This document shows positions 26,685 to 35,242 of a stretch of 64,000 nucleotides of DNA, piece by piece. This DNA comes from Chitinophagaceae bacterium. GTDB lineage: Bacteria > Bacteroidota > Bacteroidia > Chitinophagales > Chitinophagaceae. Location of the stretch: the NCBI GenBank assembly GCA_947488765.1, contig CANLAE010000006.1, positions 62,001-126,000 on the forward strand. Reading direction: 5' to 3'. Each line of letters begins with the position of its first letter. The stretch's first letter is position 1. The notes under the pieces were generated by a model that was not told the DNA's origin, made no database searches, and saw nothing but the letters and a program-made list of their open reading frames with translations. A program made the position numbers and the translations under genes.

Positions 26685-26986
26685 GAATAGCAAATAAACA
26701 AAACTTTGCGATATAAAGAATATTTATGTACCCAACTTACCAAATCTTTGTGCAGCTTTAGTTGCGTCGCACACTTGTAATGTTGAATGTATTTTCAGCA
26801 TGCAACAAAATAAATTGTACGATGCACCTTTTTTTTCTCGCAGATAACACCGATCACACAAAAGATATTAATCAAAAAATATTTGGTATAAATTTTAATT
26901 ACACTTGAAATGAATTGAATAAAAAAAGGTCACTATTGATATGCAGTACAAGTGTGCGACGCAACGGAAGTAACATATTTATTCTA
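26685..26986. other. Gene-free stretch holding a 19-bp inverted repeat element
   Basis: The 302 bases between the methyltransferase start and the GSCFA stop hold no credible ORF (the longest ATG frame is 15 codons, from 26800). Its main structure is the inverted repeat pair at 26761-26965 listed separately. A stretch around 26830-26860 (TCTCGCAGATAACACCGATC) resembles degenerate intergenic repeats I associate with Bacteroidota genomes, but I cannot confirm that. Confidence 0.6.
26761..26965. repeat. 205-bp element bounded by perfect 19-bp inverted repeats
   Basis: GTTGCGTCGCACACTTGTA at 26761-26779 is the exact reverse complement of TACAAGTGTGCGACGCAAC at 26947-26965. The 167-base interior is AT-rich and non-coding. 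The ends share the dispersed GTGCGACGCAAC core found elsewhere in the window. No target duplication is visible at the flanks (TTTA versus GGAA). It could be a MITE-like or REP-pair element, or a long transcribed hairpin. Confidence 0.75.
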
Positions 26987-27982
26987 CTATTCACTCCAAA
27001 AATAATGCAACTCCTTAGCAAAATCCATGTAAGGAAATGTTTCTTGCAGTTGTTTGGTTTTAATAAAATAAGACTCCAGGAATTTTTTGTGTTGTTGCGA
27101 AGTTGGGTTGAAAGCCTTGTGGTTAAAGGCTAAATTGATAGCAGCAATTTCTTCCATGAGTTGTTTGGTATCTTGACTCATGCAAGCATTCACAAATTTT
27201 TCCCAAACATATTGCGTTGCATGGTAATTGGGATGCACCAAATCTTCTGCAAAAAAACGATAATCTCTTAAATCATCAATCACCAATTCGTAAGCAGGGA
27301 AATAATACAACTTTGGTAATTGTTCAATCAAATGATGTACAGCAGAAATCAAAACCGCTTTGCTTCTGTTGTTGTCAATCACGCCTTCACGCAAATGCCT
27401 AACCGGACTGATTGTAAAAATAACTTTGATGTTTGGGTTTAAAGCGCCTAGCCTGTCGAGCATTGTTCCTAACACAGTAATCACTTGCCCAAACTCCATC
27501 AAACGCCTGTTAAACCAATCTGCCGGAGCCTTGTGGTTATTGGCTGCCACGGTTCCAACCTTTGCATTACTAGCATTTTCAGTAAGTGTATAAATCCATG
27601 CAGAACCTAAAGTGACCATGAGATAGTCGGCATTTTTGATGTACTCATGAGCTTCTTTTGTGGAAGTATTTATTTTCTGTAAAGCATCTTCAATCGATAA
27701 TCCGGAAAAACGGCTATGGTGTTGCCAACTATGCCATGCTTCATTATGTTGAAATAAATCTGTGGTATCGTATTGTTTGTTCTCTACAATATTGATGATT
27801 GTTTCTGCAACACTCACTGGATTAAACACAATGCCATTGGGGTTTTCAAGCACTTTGAATTTATGTTTCTTTAATTTCTCACCAATATTTTCTGTAAAGC
27901 AACTACCCACCAATAATATATTGTGCACATGGTTAATTGGTTCTGCCAATGACTTAATATCAAACTCGTAATGAAACTTCAT
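26987..27982 (-). CDS. GSCFA domain protein
   Basis: The 331-residue protein contains the family name motif GSCFTENIGEKL at about residues 27-38, then NPVSVAETI, HSRFSG, ADYLMVTLGSAWIYT, VIFTISPVRHLREGVIDNNRSKAVL and the C-terminal VHPNYHATQYVWEKF. These blocks correspond to an SGNH-hydrolase-like fold, with the Ser in GSCF and the Asp/His pair in the late motif (DLVHPNYH). The family is common in Bacteroidota and alphaproteobacteria; its substrate is not established, and esterase activity on glycans is an inference. There is no signal peptide. It lies 51 bp downstream of HMG-CoA lyase on the same strand and could be co-transcribed. Confidence 0.88.
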   Translation of the reverse strand: MKFHYEFDIKSLAEPINHVHNILLVGSCFTENIGEKLKKHKFKVLENPNGIVFNPVSVAETIINIVENKQYDTTDLFQHNEAWHSWQHHSRFSGLSIEDALQKINTSTKEAHEYIKNADYLMVTLGSAWIYTLTENASNAKVGTVAANNHKAPADWFNRRLMEFGQVITVLGTMLDRLGALNPNIKVIFTISPVRHLREGVIDNNRSKAVLISAVHHLIEQLPKLYYFPAYELVIDDLRDYRFFAEDLVHPNYHATQYVWEKFVNACMSQDTKQLMEEIAAINLAFNHKAFNPTSQQHKKFLESYFIKTKQLQETFPYMDFAKELHYFWSE

Positions 27983-28033
27983 AGTGCTTAAATTTTGCTC
28001 AATTCTTTCAACTCAAATTTTAAGGAAATCCAA

Positions 28034-28909
28034 TTAAATAAATATTTCTGTTGCTATTTGCAAGCTCTCTGCCAATGCTATTTGATTGATATTGCTCAAC
28101 CTATTTTTACTGATGAAGTAATCAATCATTTGTTCAGAATTCATGTTTCCTACCAAATCATCTTGTGCCATCGGGCAACCGCCAATTCCTTTCAAAGCCC
28201 CGTCAAATCTGCAACAGCCGGCATTGACAGCTGCTTGTAATTTTATATTTTGATCAGTAATTTTCGAATGCAAATGAACACCAAAAGTAACAGTAGGATA
28301 TTTGGGAATTAATGTTTGCAATGCAAATTCTATTTGCTGTGGCGTTGCAATACCAACCGTATCTGATAAAGAAATTATTTTAATACCACGTTGCACCATC
28401 GCATCGGCGTAATGCAACAAAATAGATTCGTTGTAAATATCGCCATAAGGATTGCCAAAGCCCATACTTAAATACACCACCAATTGTTTGTCATATTGTA
28501 AACAAAGTGATTGAATTGCGTCAATATGAATTAAGCTTTCTTCAATAGTTGCATTGGCATTTCGCAATTGAAAAGTAGGTGATATAGAGAAAGGAAACCC
28601 AATGTCTGTAATGCTTTCATATTGCATGGCATCTGCTGCACCTCTGATATTTGCTACAATTGCCAACAATCTTGTAGTATTATTTTCAAGTTGTAAATTT
28701 TGAATAACCTCTTTTGTATCTGCCATTTGTGGTATGGCTTTTGGAGAAACAAAACTTCCAAAATCAATGGTATGAAACCCCACTTTTAAAAGGGAATTGA
28801 TGTAACGTATTTTATCTGCTGTTTTAATAAAATGTTTCCAACCCTGCATAGCATCACGAGGACATTCTATCAATTGAAAATTTGGGGTTGAAGAAATATT
28901 TACAGCCAT
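28034..28909 (-). CDS. mvaB: Hydroxymethylglutaryl-CoA lyase
   Basis: The 291-residue TIM-barrel enzyme cleaves HMG-CoA to acetyl-CoA and acetoacetate, the last step of leucine breakdown. QLIECPRDAMQGW carries the N-terminal Arg/Asp motif, GFHTIDFGSFVSPKAIPQMADT the substrate-binding strand, ISLSDTVGIATP the metal-side segment, and GALKGIGGCPMAQDDLVGNMNSEQM the catalytic Cys loop. HLHSK supplies the metal-binding histidines. The acetoacetate it makes could be activated by the CoA transferase at 47-48.5 kb. It directly follows rlmB with a 4-bp gap. Confidence 0.92.
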   Translation of the reverse strand: MAVNISSTPNFQLIECPRDAMQGWKHFIKTADKIRYINSLLKVGFHTIDFGSFVSPKAIPQMADTKEVIQNLQLENNTTRLLAIVANIRGAADAMQYESITDIGFPFSISPTFQLRNANATIEESLIHIDAIQSLCLQYDKQLVVYLSMGFGNPYGDIYNESILLHYADAMVQRGIKIISLSDTVGIATPQQIEFALQTLIPKYPTVTFGVHLHSKITDQNIKLQAAVNAGCCRFDGALKGIGGCPMAQDDLVGNMNSEQMIDYFISKNRLSNINQIALAESLQIATEIFI

Positions 28910-28913
28910 TGAA

Positions 28914-29669
28914 TTAACTATTAAGAGATGATATTCTTTGCTTCATAGATTCGTATAAAATCATTCCTGCTGCAACAGAAACATTTAAACTTTCAAATTG
29001 ATTTACCATTGGAATATGAAAGGTTTCATCACATATTTTCATTAATGCGGGATACACTCCTTTTTCTTCACCTCCCATAACAATAGCACATGGTTCAACT
29101 AATTCTAAATTAAATAATTTTTGTTTGGCGGTCATTTCACTTGCAAATACTTTGATACCATTGAGATGCAATTCATCAACTGCTTTCATTAAACTATTTA
29201 CTCTGCAAATATTAATTTGTTCCAATGCGCCGGCACTTGTTTTTACTGCATCTTCATTCAAAGCTCCTACACCTTTATCTGGAATAATAATTGCATGAAC
29301 ACCGCAACAGACAGCTGTTCTGGCTATTGCACCAATATTCCTGACATCTGTAACACCATCTAAAATAACAAACAACGGTGCTTCTCCTTTTTCAATAACC
29401 CAATCAATTACTTGTTGTAAATCCTGGTAACGAACTGCACTTTTAAATGCAACTACACCCTGATGTTGTACATTGGTTAATGAATTTATTTTTTCGATAG
29501 GGACATATTGTACAGGAACATTACTATTTTTTGCCAATAGCCTGATTTCATTAATTACATCACCGCTTGCATTTTTGGAAAGTAAAATCTTATCAATTGT
29601 TTGGGCGTTTTTCAATGCTTCAACAACAGGATTTCTGCCAACAATAATATTTTTTTTGGGTATAAACAT
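28914..29669 (-). CDS. rlmB: 23S rRNA (guanosine-2251 2'-O)-methyltransferase, TrmH/SpoU family
   Basis: The 251-residue protein has an N-terminal substrate-binding domain (IIVGRNPVVEALKNAQTIDKILLSK) and a C-terminal SPOUT fold with all three motifs: DGVTDVRNIGAIARTA, CAIVMGGEEKGVYPALMKICDETFHIPM and SLNVSVAAGMILYE. It should make Gm2251 in the 23S P-loop, though some family members modify tRNA Gm18 instead. Its ATG overlaps the stop of the upstream membrane protein gene (TAATG), indicating translational coupling, and mvaB follows 4 bp later. Confidence 0.93.
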   Translation of the reverse strand: MFIPKKNIIVGRNPVVEALKNAQTIDKILLSKNASGDVINEIRLLAKNSNVPVQYVPIEKINSLTNVQHQGVVAFKSAVRYQDLQQVIDWVIEKGEAPLFVILDGVTDVRNIGAIARTAVCCGVHAIIIPDKGVGALNEDAVKTSAGALEQINICRVNSLMKAVDELHLNGIKVFASEMTAKQKLFNLELVEPCAIVMGGEEKGVYPALMKICDETFHIPMVNQFESLNVSVAAGMILYESMKQRISSLNS

Positions 29670-30172
29670 TATACTTTTTTCTTTGAAATGATTTGCACCA
29701 TTATAGATGCAGTAATAATATAAATAACAACGAGTGCAGCTAATGAAAACTTACAGATTGCCGCCCATTTACTGATAAGCACTGAGAGGTCGCTGCCATA
29801 ACCACCAAGCGTAATCAGTAAAGCAATATTTTCAATTAAATCCAAAATACCAACTAATACACATAGTTCTAAAAAAATAAATCCAATTGTTTTAAAACGG
29901 GAATTTTGATATTGATCCATTAAAGCTTTGCAACAAAAGAAGAAAAACAAAGAATAACAAACAATAAAAACAAAGTCTATCGTAACATTAAGTTGCATAG
30001 TGCGTTTGCCTACGATATCAATCATCATTTTGGCATCTTTGAAATGATGCATCAATTCAAAGTCAATAATACCCATAGGATATTGACTTGAATAAAATGC
30101 AGCGCCTTGCCATCTTAAAGCGAGGAGAACAAGTAGTGATAAGATACCGGAGTATAAAATCTTTTTTCTCAT
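29669..30172 (-). CDS. Four-helix inner-membrane protein, unknown function
   Basis: ATG 30172 (MRKKILYSGILSLL) is used instead of the TTG five codons earlier, giving 167 residues. Hydrophobic segments near residues 5-25, 65-85, 100-122 and 135-160 predict four membrane helices, with a periplasmic loop of about 45 residues (ALRWQGAAFYSSQYPMGIIDFELMHH) after the first. No catalytic motif is seen. It overlaps rlmB by the TAATG arrangement, so the two are translated together. The metK terminator sits 13 bp upstream, so its promoter must lie within or very near that hairpin, or it depends on readthrough from metK. Confidence 0.65.
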   Translation of the reverse strand: MRKKILYSGILSLLVLLALRWQGAAFYSSQYPMGIIDFELMHHFKDAKMMIDIVGKRTMQLNVTIDFVFIVCYSLFFFFCCKALMDQYQNSRFKTIGFIFLELCVLVGILDLIENIALLITLGGYGSDLSVLISKWAAICKFSLAALVVIYIITASIMVQIISKKKV

Positions 30173-30184
30173 AGTGCAAATAAA

Positions 30185-30216
30185 CAAAAAACCTCTGCCA
30201 ATTAATGCAGAGGTTT
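30185..30216 (-). terminator. Intrinsic terminator of metK
   Basis: AAAACCTCTGC pairs with GCAGAGGTTTT across an eight-base loop; minus-strand transcripts end in a T-rich run. It lies 23 bp beyond the metK stop. Confidence 0.9.
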
Positions 30217-30238
30217 TAAAAATATAATGATTGTTTGA

Positions 30239-31492
30239 TTATTTAATGCCAAATGCTTTTTTAACCTTAGCTACATAATCTAATTTTTCCCATGTAAACA
30301 ATTCTACTTTAACGCTCTTTGTTTTACCATTGGGTGTTTTGAATTGTTTGGTAACCACTTCATTTTTACGACCCATGTGTCCGTAAGCTGCAGTTTCGCT
30401 GTACATTGGCGTACGTAATTTCAAACGTTGCTCAATGAAGTAAGGTCTCATATCAAAAATTGATTCTACAATTTTACCAATTTGTCCATCAGTCATATCA
30501 ACATGAGCAGTACCAAATGTTTTAACATTGATTGATGTGGGCTGTGCTACTCCAATTGCATAACTCACTTGAACTAACACTTCAGAAGCTACACCTGCAG
30601 CCACTAAATTTTTAGCAATATGACGAGTTGCATATGCTGCACTACGATCTACTTTGCTTGGATCTTTTCCACTAAAAGCACCTCCACCATGAGCACCTTT
30701 GCCGCCATAAGTATCAACGATAATTTTTCTTCCGGTTAAACCTGTATCGCCATGCGGACCACCAATTACAAACTTCCCTGTTGGGTTGATATGGTATTTA
30801 ATATTGTTGTTGAAAAGCTTAGCATATTTCTTATACTTTGCTTTTACACGAGGAATTAAAATTTCAACAATATCCTTTTTAATTTTAGCCAACATTTTTT
30901 GTTCAGAATCAAAATCATCATGCTGAGTAGAAACTACAATCGCATCAATTCTCACAGGAACATTATCATCATTGTATTCCAATGTAACCTGACTTTTTGC
31001 ATCAGGACGTAAATATTTGATGGCTTTATTTTCTCTTCTTAGAGCAGCTAATTCAATTAAAATTTTATGAGCAAGATCTAATGCTAAAGGCATGTAGTCT
31101 TCTGTTTCATTGGTTGCATAACCAAACATCATTCCCTGGTCGCCTGCACCTTGTTCTTCTTTTTTCTTTTTATCAACACCTTGATTGATATCAGCACTTT
31201 GTTCGTGAATAGCCGATAAAATACCACAGCTATTTGCTTCAAACATGTATTCACTTTTGGTGTACCCAATTTTACGAATTACCCCACGAGCAATTTCTTG
31301 CACATCTAAGTATGCTTTAGATTTTACTTCTCCTGCAAGTACAACTTGGCCTGTTGTAACAAGCGTTTCACAGGCAACTTTACTTTGTGCATCAAATGCC
31401 AAAAAATTATCGATTAATGCATCAGAAATTTGATCGGCTACTTTATCTGGATGCCCTTCAGAAACACTTTCAGAAGTAAATAAATAAGACAT
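30239..31492 (-). CDS. metK: S-adenosylmethionine synthase
   Basis: The 417-residue enzyme makes SAM from methionine and [25 protein letters not shown] is the N-terminal ATP/methionine motif, [13 protein letters not shown] the hexapeptide-type signature, and [21 protein letters not shown] plus [19 protein letters not shown] the phosphate-binding loops. It is some 30 residues longer than E. coli MetK, with a lysine-rich insert ([21 protein letters not shown]). It has its own promoter and terminator. The 60-base upstream gap has no room for a SAM riboswitch. Confidence 0.97.
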   Translation of the reverse strand: MSYLFTSESVSEGHPDKVADQISDALIDNFLAFDAQSKVACETLVTTGQVVLAGEVKSKAYLDVQEIARGVIRKIGYTKSEYMFEANSCGILSAIHEQSADINQGVDKKKKEEQGAGDQGMMFGYATNETEDYMPLALDLAHKILIELAALRRENKAIKYLRPDAKSQVTLEYNDDNVPVRIDAIVVSTQHDDFDSEQKMLAKIKKDIVEILIPRVKAKYKKYAKLFNNNIKYHINPTGKFVIGGPHGDTGLTGRKIIVDTYGGKGAHGGGAFSGKDPSKVDRSAAYATRHIAKNLVAAGVASEVLVQVSYAIGVAQPTSINVKTFGTAHVDMTDGQIGKIVESIFDMRPYFIEQRLKLRTPMYSETAAYGHMGRKNEVVTKQFKTPNGKTKSVKVELFTWEKLDYVAKVKKAFGIK

Positions 31493-31521
31493 GTGTTATT
31501 ATTTTATTGTTTTAAGATGTG

Positions 31522-31548
31522 CAAATATAATAGCTACTTAAATTTCAA
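31522..31548 (-). promoter_or_regulatory. metK promoter (Bacteroidota -33/-7)
   Basis: On the minus strand TTG (31548-31546) and TATATTTG (31529-31522) are separated by 16 bases, close to the TTG/TAnnTTTG pattern for Bacteroidota sigma-A. The start codon at 31492 leaves a leader of about 25 bases. Confidence 0.6.
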
Positions 31549-31552
31549 TTTC

Positions 31553-32980
31553 TTATATCTTAGAGTAAATTATACGCAACCTCATTTTTCTTTGAGTTTG
31601 TTTACTATTTCCACCCAACAACCTAACCCTTCCAATGCCTGGTGGATTTAATATAGAATTAGAAATAGGATACAAATATTGCAAAGATTCGCTCATATTT
31701 ACATAATCATACACTGGTGCAAATAGGTATAAGTCATATATTTTTTCTGCTTTTGTAGCAATTCCTTGTACATAGCGGGAAATATTAAAATTGTAAGAAG
31801 CCACTCTTTTGCCAAAAGGATCATTTTTGTAGATAACATACCCTCCAAAAGAATTCAAATTTGTTGCGTTTCCGTTTTGTCCTAGAGCAATATCATTGGG
31901 CACATAAAATCTTCTTGCAGAGTCTAGATTCATCGCACACAAAAACAAATTTGGCTGTGTGTAAATACCATCTGTATTTACATCTCCAGCTTGTTGCTCC
32001 ATTAACAATTCAGCTCTATGAATCACCCGATTTGTGAGACCAGTCAACCCTGGTGTTTTAATTTTAATATACAATCCAGGACCTGATTGCAGGTACAATA
32101 AACTATCCGCATCGGCTGCAGGATTGGTTAAAAAAGTATTTACCTCTGCACCTGTTCTTGTACGTACAATATTATTTGCTGCACCTGCATAAGCACCTGT
32201 TCTAAAATATCTTACAACAGTATCTTTATTACCATCTCGTTTTGTGTAGCGGTAATATAAAGCAACTTTGGAATTGGTATCTGTTAATGAAACTCTCAAC
32301 AAGGTATTACTGCCAGTCTCGGGAACTATAGAAATTCCACGAAAAGTACTTGTAAATTGAGCATCACTTTGATAGGCATTCGTACTATCAAATCCTTTCA
32401 GTAATTTATTTCCAAACGTGATGTTAAGTGGAATTCTTATTTGATTTTTAGCTTGTTCTCTTCTTGGAAAAACGGAATCTCCCAATCTTCTTGGATCAGC
32501 AATAGTACCTGCACCAATTTGATCGGCAATGTTCATTGTAGCATAACTGGGATAAACTGAATCTGCACTCAATTTACTAGTTTGAGCAATTTCATATATT
32601 TTAAACTTCATTTGATTGGCTGAATCGCCCCATAATCCCTGATAGCTTAAAACCAATATTGCAGAATCTAAAAATAGACTATCCTTACTTACTTCAAAAT
32701 AATGAGGATAAAAAACAGGCTTGAATTCAGCGTTAATAATCGCTTTGGTTGTGCCCATTAAAGGATCATTTGAAATACTTCCTAAAGCAAATTCTTGGTA
32801 TTTAGAAACACGGATAGAATCTAATGCCATGTTTTGTGTAATCACATCAATTGTAGTATCAATGGTATTTATGCCATCAATTGGTGGTATTAAACCGGTT
32901 CCTATTTCTGTTGTTGAAATTCTGGTGCAAGATGCAGATACAATTAAAACAATGATTGAAAGTAGTAAATTATTCTTCAC
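31553..32980 (-). CDS. DUF4270 outer-membrane lipoprotein
   Basis: The 475-residue protein has a lipoprotein signal (MKNNLLLSIIVLIVSASC, Cys at 18). The body is beta-rich with the DUF4270 pattern: ISNDPLMGTTKAIINAEFKP, SLFLDSAILVLSYQG, MKFKIYEIAQ, and a late segment VASYNFNISRYVQGIATK followed by RVRLLGG. DUF4270 proteins are common secreted or outer-membrane lipoproteins of Bacteroidota without an assigned role. It follows the glycogen-synthase-like gene by 29 bp on the same strand, a neighbourhood I recall as conserved in this phylum next to panC. A non-enzymatic envelope role is only a guess. Confidence 0.85.
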   Translation of the reverse strand: MKNNLLLSIIVLIVSASCTRISTTEIGTGLIPPIDGINTIDTTIDVITQNMALDSIRVSKYQEFALGSISNDPLMGTTKAIINAEFKPVFYPHYFEVSKDSLFLDSAILVLSYQGLWGDSANQMKFKIYEIAQTSKLSADSVYPSYATMNIADQIGAGTIADPRRLGDSVFPRREQAKNQIRIPLNITFGNKLLKGFDSTNAYQSDAQFTSTFRGISIVPETGSNTLLRVSLTDTNSKVALYYRYTKRDGNKDTVVRYFRTGAYAGAANNIVRTRTGAEVNTFLTNPAADADSLLYLQSGPGLYIKIKTPGLTGLTNRVIHRAELLMEQQAGDVNTDGIYTQPNLFLCAMNLDSARRFYVPNDIALGQNGNATNLNSFGGYVIYKNDPFGKRVASYNFNISRYVQGIATKAEKIYDLYLFAPVYDYVNMSESLQYLYPISNSILNPPGIGRVRLLGGNSKQTQRKMRLRIIYSKI

Positions 32981-33009
32981 GCAAATGATAATTAAATTAA
33001 AGATTAGTT

Positions 33010-33825
33010 TTATTTGCTCGCAAGGTCGTTGTACAATTCTAAATACTCTGTTAAATCAGTATCCCAACCTTTGAATGGCAATACTTTTTTACCTCTTACT
33101 TTAGAAAATTCTTCAACTAATTTTTTATCTGGCTTTTCTGCTCCGAAAGTAATTGCATCAGCATAAGTAGCACCTCCGCGAAACATCGCTGTATTATTGG
33201 TGTCTTTAAATACTTCTAAATCTTTAGGAGTAATACTATTGTTGATTAATGCTAATTTCAAAAGATTATTGCCCAATTTTTCTTTAAAAGTATTTTCACC
33301 AATAGTAAATACAATTTTGCTGTGAGCAAAAACTGGTTCTCTTTTATAAGCTGTTTTAATAAATGCAGGTATTAATCCGGTCATCCAGCCGCTGCAATGA
33401 ATAATATCCGGAGGCCAGCCAAATTTACGTACCGTTTCCAAGGCTCCTTTTGCAAAAAATACAGTTCTCAATGCATTATCATCAAACCATTTCTCTTCTT
33501 CGTCATGAAAAATATGTTTGCGTTTAAAAAAATCTTCATTCTCTAAAAAGTAAACCTGCAATCTTGCATTAGGTAATGATGCCACTTTAATTTGTAATGG
33601 ATGATCTTCATCTGCAACAGAAACATTAATACCGCTCAATCTTACCACTTCATGCAAGCGATGTCTACGTTCATTAATAACACCAAAACGGGGCATAATG
33701 CAACGCACTTCCAACCCACTATCATTACTTTTTATAGCCAATTTGTTCACTATTTCAGCAAACTCTGTCAACTCTAGGTATGGTGACATTTCGGTGGCTA
33801 TAAATAAAATTCTTTTCTTTGACAT
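33010..33825 (-). CDS. Glycogen/starch-synthase N-terminal-domain protein (half-length GT5)
   Basis: The 271 residues cover only the GT5 N-terminal Rossmann domain: RILFIATEMSPYLELTEFAEIVNKLA at the start, VRCIMPRFGVINERRH, LEVYFLENEDFF-like QVYFLENEDFFKRK, AKGALETVRKFGWPPDIIHCSGWMTGLIPAF, and a short tail. True GlgA is about 480 residues with an N-terminal KxGGL motif that binds ADP-glucose and a second Rossmann domain; both are absent here, the motif being replaced by ELTEFAE. It therefore cannot be assumed to make glycogen, despite the usual database name. It is divergent from panC and upstream of DUF4270. Confidence 0.82.
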   Translation of the reverse strand: MSKKRILFIATEMSPYLELTEFAEIVNKLAIKSNDSGLEVRCIMPRFGVINERRHRLHEVVRLSGINVSVADEDHPLQIKVASLPNARLQVYFLENEDFFKRKHIFHDEEEKWFDDNALRTVFFAKGALETVRKFGWPPDIIHCSGWMTGLIPAFIKTAYKREPVFAHSKIVFTIGENTFKEKLGNNLLKLALINNSITPKDLEVFKDTNNTAMFRGGATYADAITFGAEKPDKKLVEEFSKVRGKKVLPFKGWDTDLTEYLELYNDLASK

Positions 33826-33930
33826 CAGGTTAGTCAGTTTTTAGGGATGCATTAAATAGTTTGCAAAAGTAAACATTTTAAGTTTAAAAGCAATTACTAC
33901 CTAATTTAAACATAAAATACCTGTAACATT

Positions 33931-34785
33931 ATGATTATTTGCAAAACAATAAGTTTGTTAAAGCTGCAACTTAATTTAATAAAAGAAAAGCAGCTTTCAA
34001 TTGGATTTGTACCTACGATGGGTGCACTACATGAAGGGCATCTTTCATTGGTTCGTGCAAGTATTAGCCAAAATGATTGTACTGTTTGCAGCATTTTTGT
34101 TAACCCTACTCAATTTAATAACCAAGAAGACTATAATAAATATCCAAACACAATCACACACGATATTTACCAATTGGAACTTGCAGGTTGTTCCATCTTG
34201 TTTCTTCCGGATGTTGAAGAAATTTATCCAGAGGGGATATTGTCTAACAAGAAATACAATTTAGATTACTTAGAAACTGTTTTAGAAGGAAAATTCAGGC
34301 CCAATCATTTTCAAGGAGTTTGTCAAATTGTTGAAAAATTATTGGTCATAGTAGAACCTAATCAACTTTTTTTAGGACAAAAAGATTATCAGCAATGTAT
34401 GGTAATTGAGAAATTGATTGAATTAATGGATAAAAAAAGAGAAATTGAATTAGAAATTATCCCAACAATCAGAGAAAAGACAGGACTTGCAATGAGCAGC
34501 AGAAATGCACGATTAAATGAGACTGAAAAAGAAAATGCAACTGCGATTTTTAAGGCAATGGTGCATATTAAAAATTATCTCAACGAAAAAAACTTTGATG
34601 AATTAGAAAAAGAAGCAAATGAATTACTCCAAAAAAATGGATTTGAAAAAATTGATTACATCAAAATTTGTAATGCGTCTGATTTACAAGAAGTGCATAG
34701 TAGAAAATCAAATCAAAAACTTGTTGTTTTGATAGCTGGATTTTTAAATGGCGTAAGACTAATTGATAATATGCAATTAATTTAA
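33931..34785 (+). CDS. panC: Pantoate-beta-alanine ligase
   Basis: The 284-residue enzyme joins pantoate and beta-alanine with ATP to give pantothenate. FVPTMGALHEGHLSLVR is the HIGH-like ATP motif, FVNPTQFNNQEDYNKYP the pantoate site, LFLGQKDYQQCMVI the beta-alanine side, and LAMSSRNARLN the KMSKS-like loop. The length is normal. It is followed by panD 79 bp on, and panB lies 5 kb further along the same strand, so all three dedicated genes for pantothenate from ketoisovalerate and aspartate, except ketopantoate reductase, are in this stretch. Confidence 0.96.
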   Translation: MIICKTISLLKLQLNLIKEKQLSIGFVPTMGALHEGHLSLVRASISQNDCTVCSIFVNPTQFNNQEDYNKYPNTITHDIYQLELAGCSILFLPDVEEIYPEGILSNKKYNLDYLETVLEGKFRPNHFQGVCQIVEKLLVIVEPNQLFLGQKDYQQCMVIEKLIELMDKKREIELEIIPTIREKTGLAMSSRNARLNETEKENATAIFKAMVHIKNYLNEKNFDELEKEANELLQKNGFEKIDYIKICNASDLQEVHSRKSNQKLVVLIAGFLNGVRLIDNMQLI

Positions 34786-34864
34786 AAAAACTCAATACTA
34801 ATTTATTTAGGGTAATATTGATTGGATAGATAGCTTTGGCGGAAATAAATTTCAAGATAATTTT

Positions 34865-35209
34865 ATGCAGATACAAATATTAAAATCAAAAATTCATAGG
34901 GCAACAATTACTGAAGCCAATTTAAATTATGTGGGCAGCATCACAATTGATGAAACCCTTATGATTGCAGCAAATTTGATTGAAAATGAAAAAGTTCAAG
35001 TTGTAAACGTAAATAATGGCGAAAGATTGGAAACATACATTATTAAAGGGCAAGAAAATAGTGGTGTAATTTGTTTAAACGGACCTGCAGCTCGAAAGGC
35101 AGCTGTTGGAGATATTGTAATCATTATTTCATATGCAACTATGGATTTTGATGAAGCCAAAAAATTCAAACCAAATGTCATATTTCCAAATGAATTAAAT
35201 AACCTTTAA
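34865..35209 (+). CDS. panD: Aspartate 1-decarboxylase proenzyme
   Basis: The 114-residue pyruvoyl enzyme converts aspartate to beta-alanine for PanC. The self-cleavage site is the Gly-Ser in [10 protein letters not shown], where Ser25 becomes the pyruvoyl group. INSER-like stretch [13 protein letters not shown] precedes it, and [11 protein letters not shown] and [24 protein letters not shown] are the conserved active-site and barrel segments. Everything needed for maturation appears present. It forms an operon with panC, and the flippase-like gene follows 33 bp later. Confidence 0.96.
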   Translation: MQIQILKSKIHRATITEANLNYVGSITIDETLMIAANLIENEKVQVVNVNNGERLETYIIKGQENSGVICLNGPAARKAAVGDIVIIISYATMDFDEAKKFKPNVIFPNELNNL

Positions 35210-35242
35210 ATTACTTATGCTTTGTTAACTTGCACAGAATAA

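Noticed and set aside
26800-26847. Short ORF inside the inverted repeat element
   Set aside because: Only 15 codons, no ribosome site, and it lies in a structured repeat.
31493-31552. SAM riboswitch in front of metK
   Set aside because: Only 60 bases separate metK from the upstream stop, and they hold a standard -33/-7 promoter; there is no room for a riboswitch aptamer.
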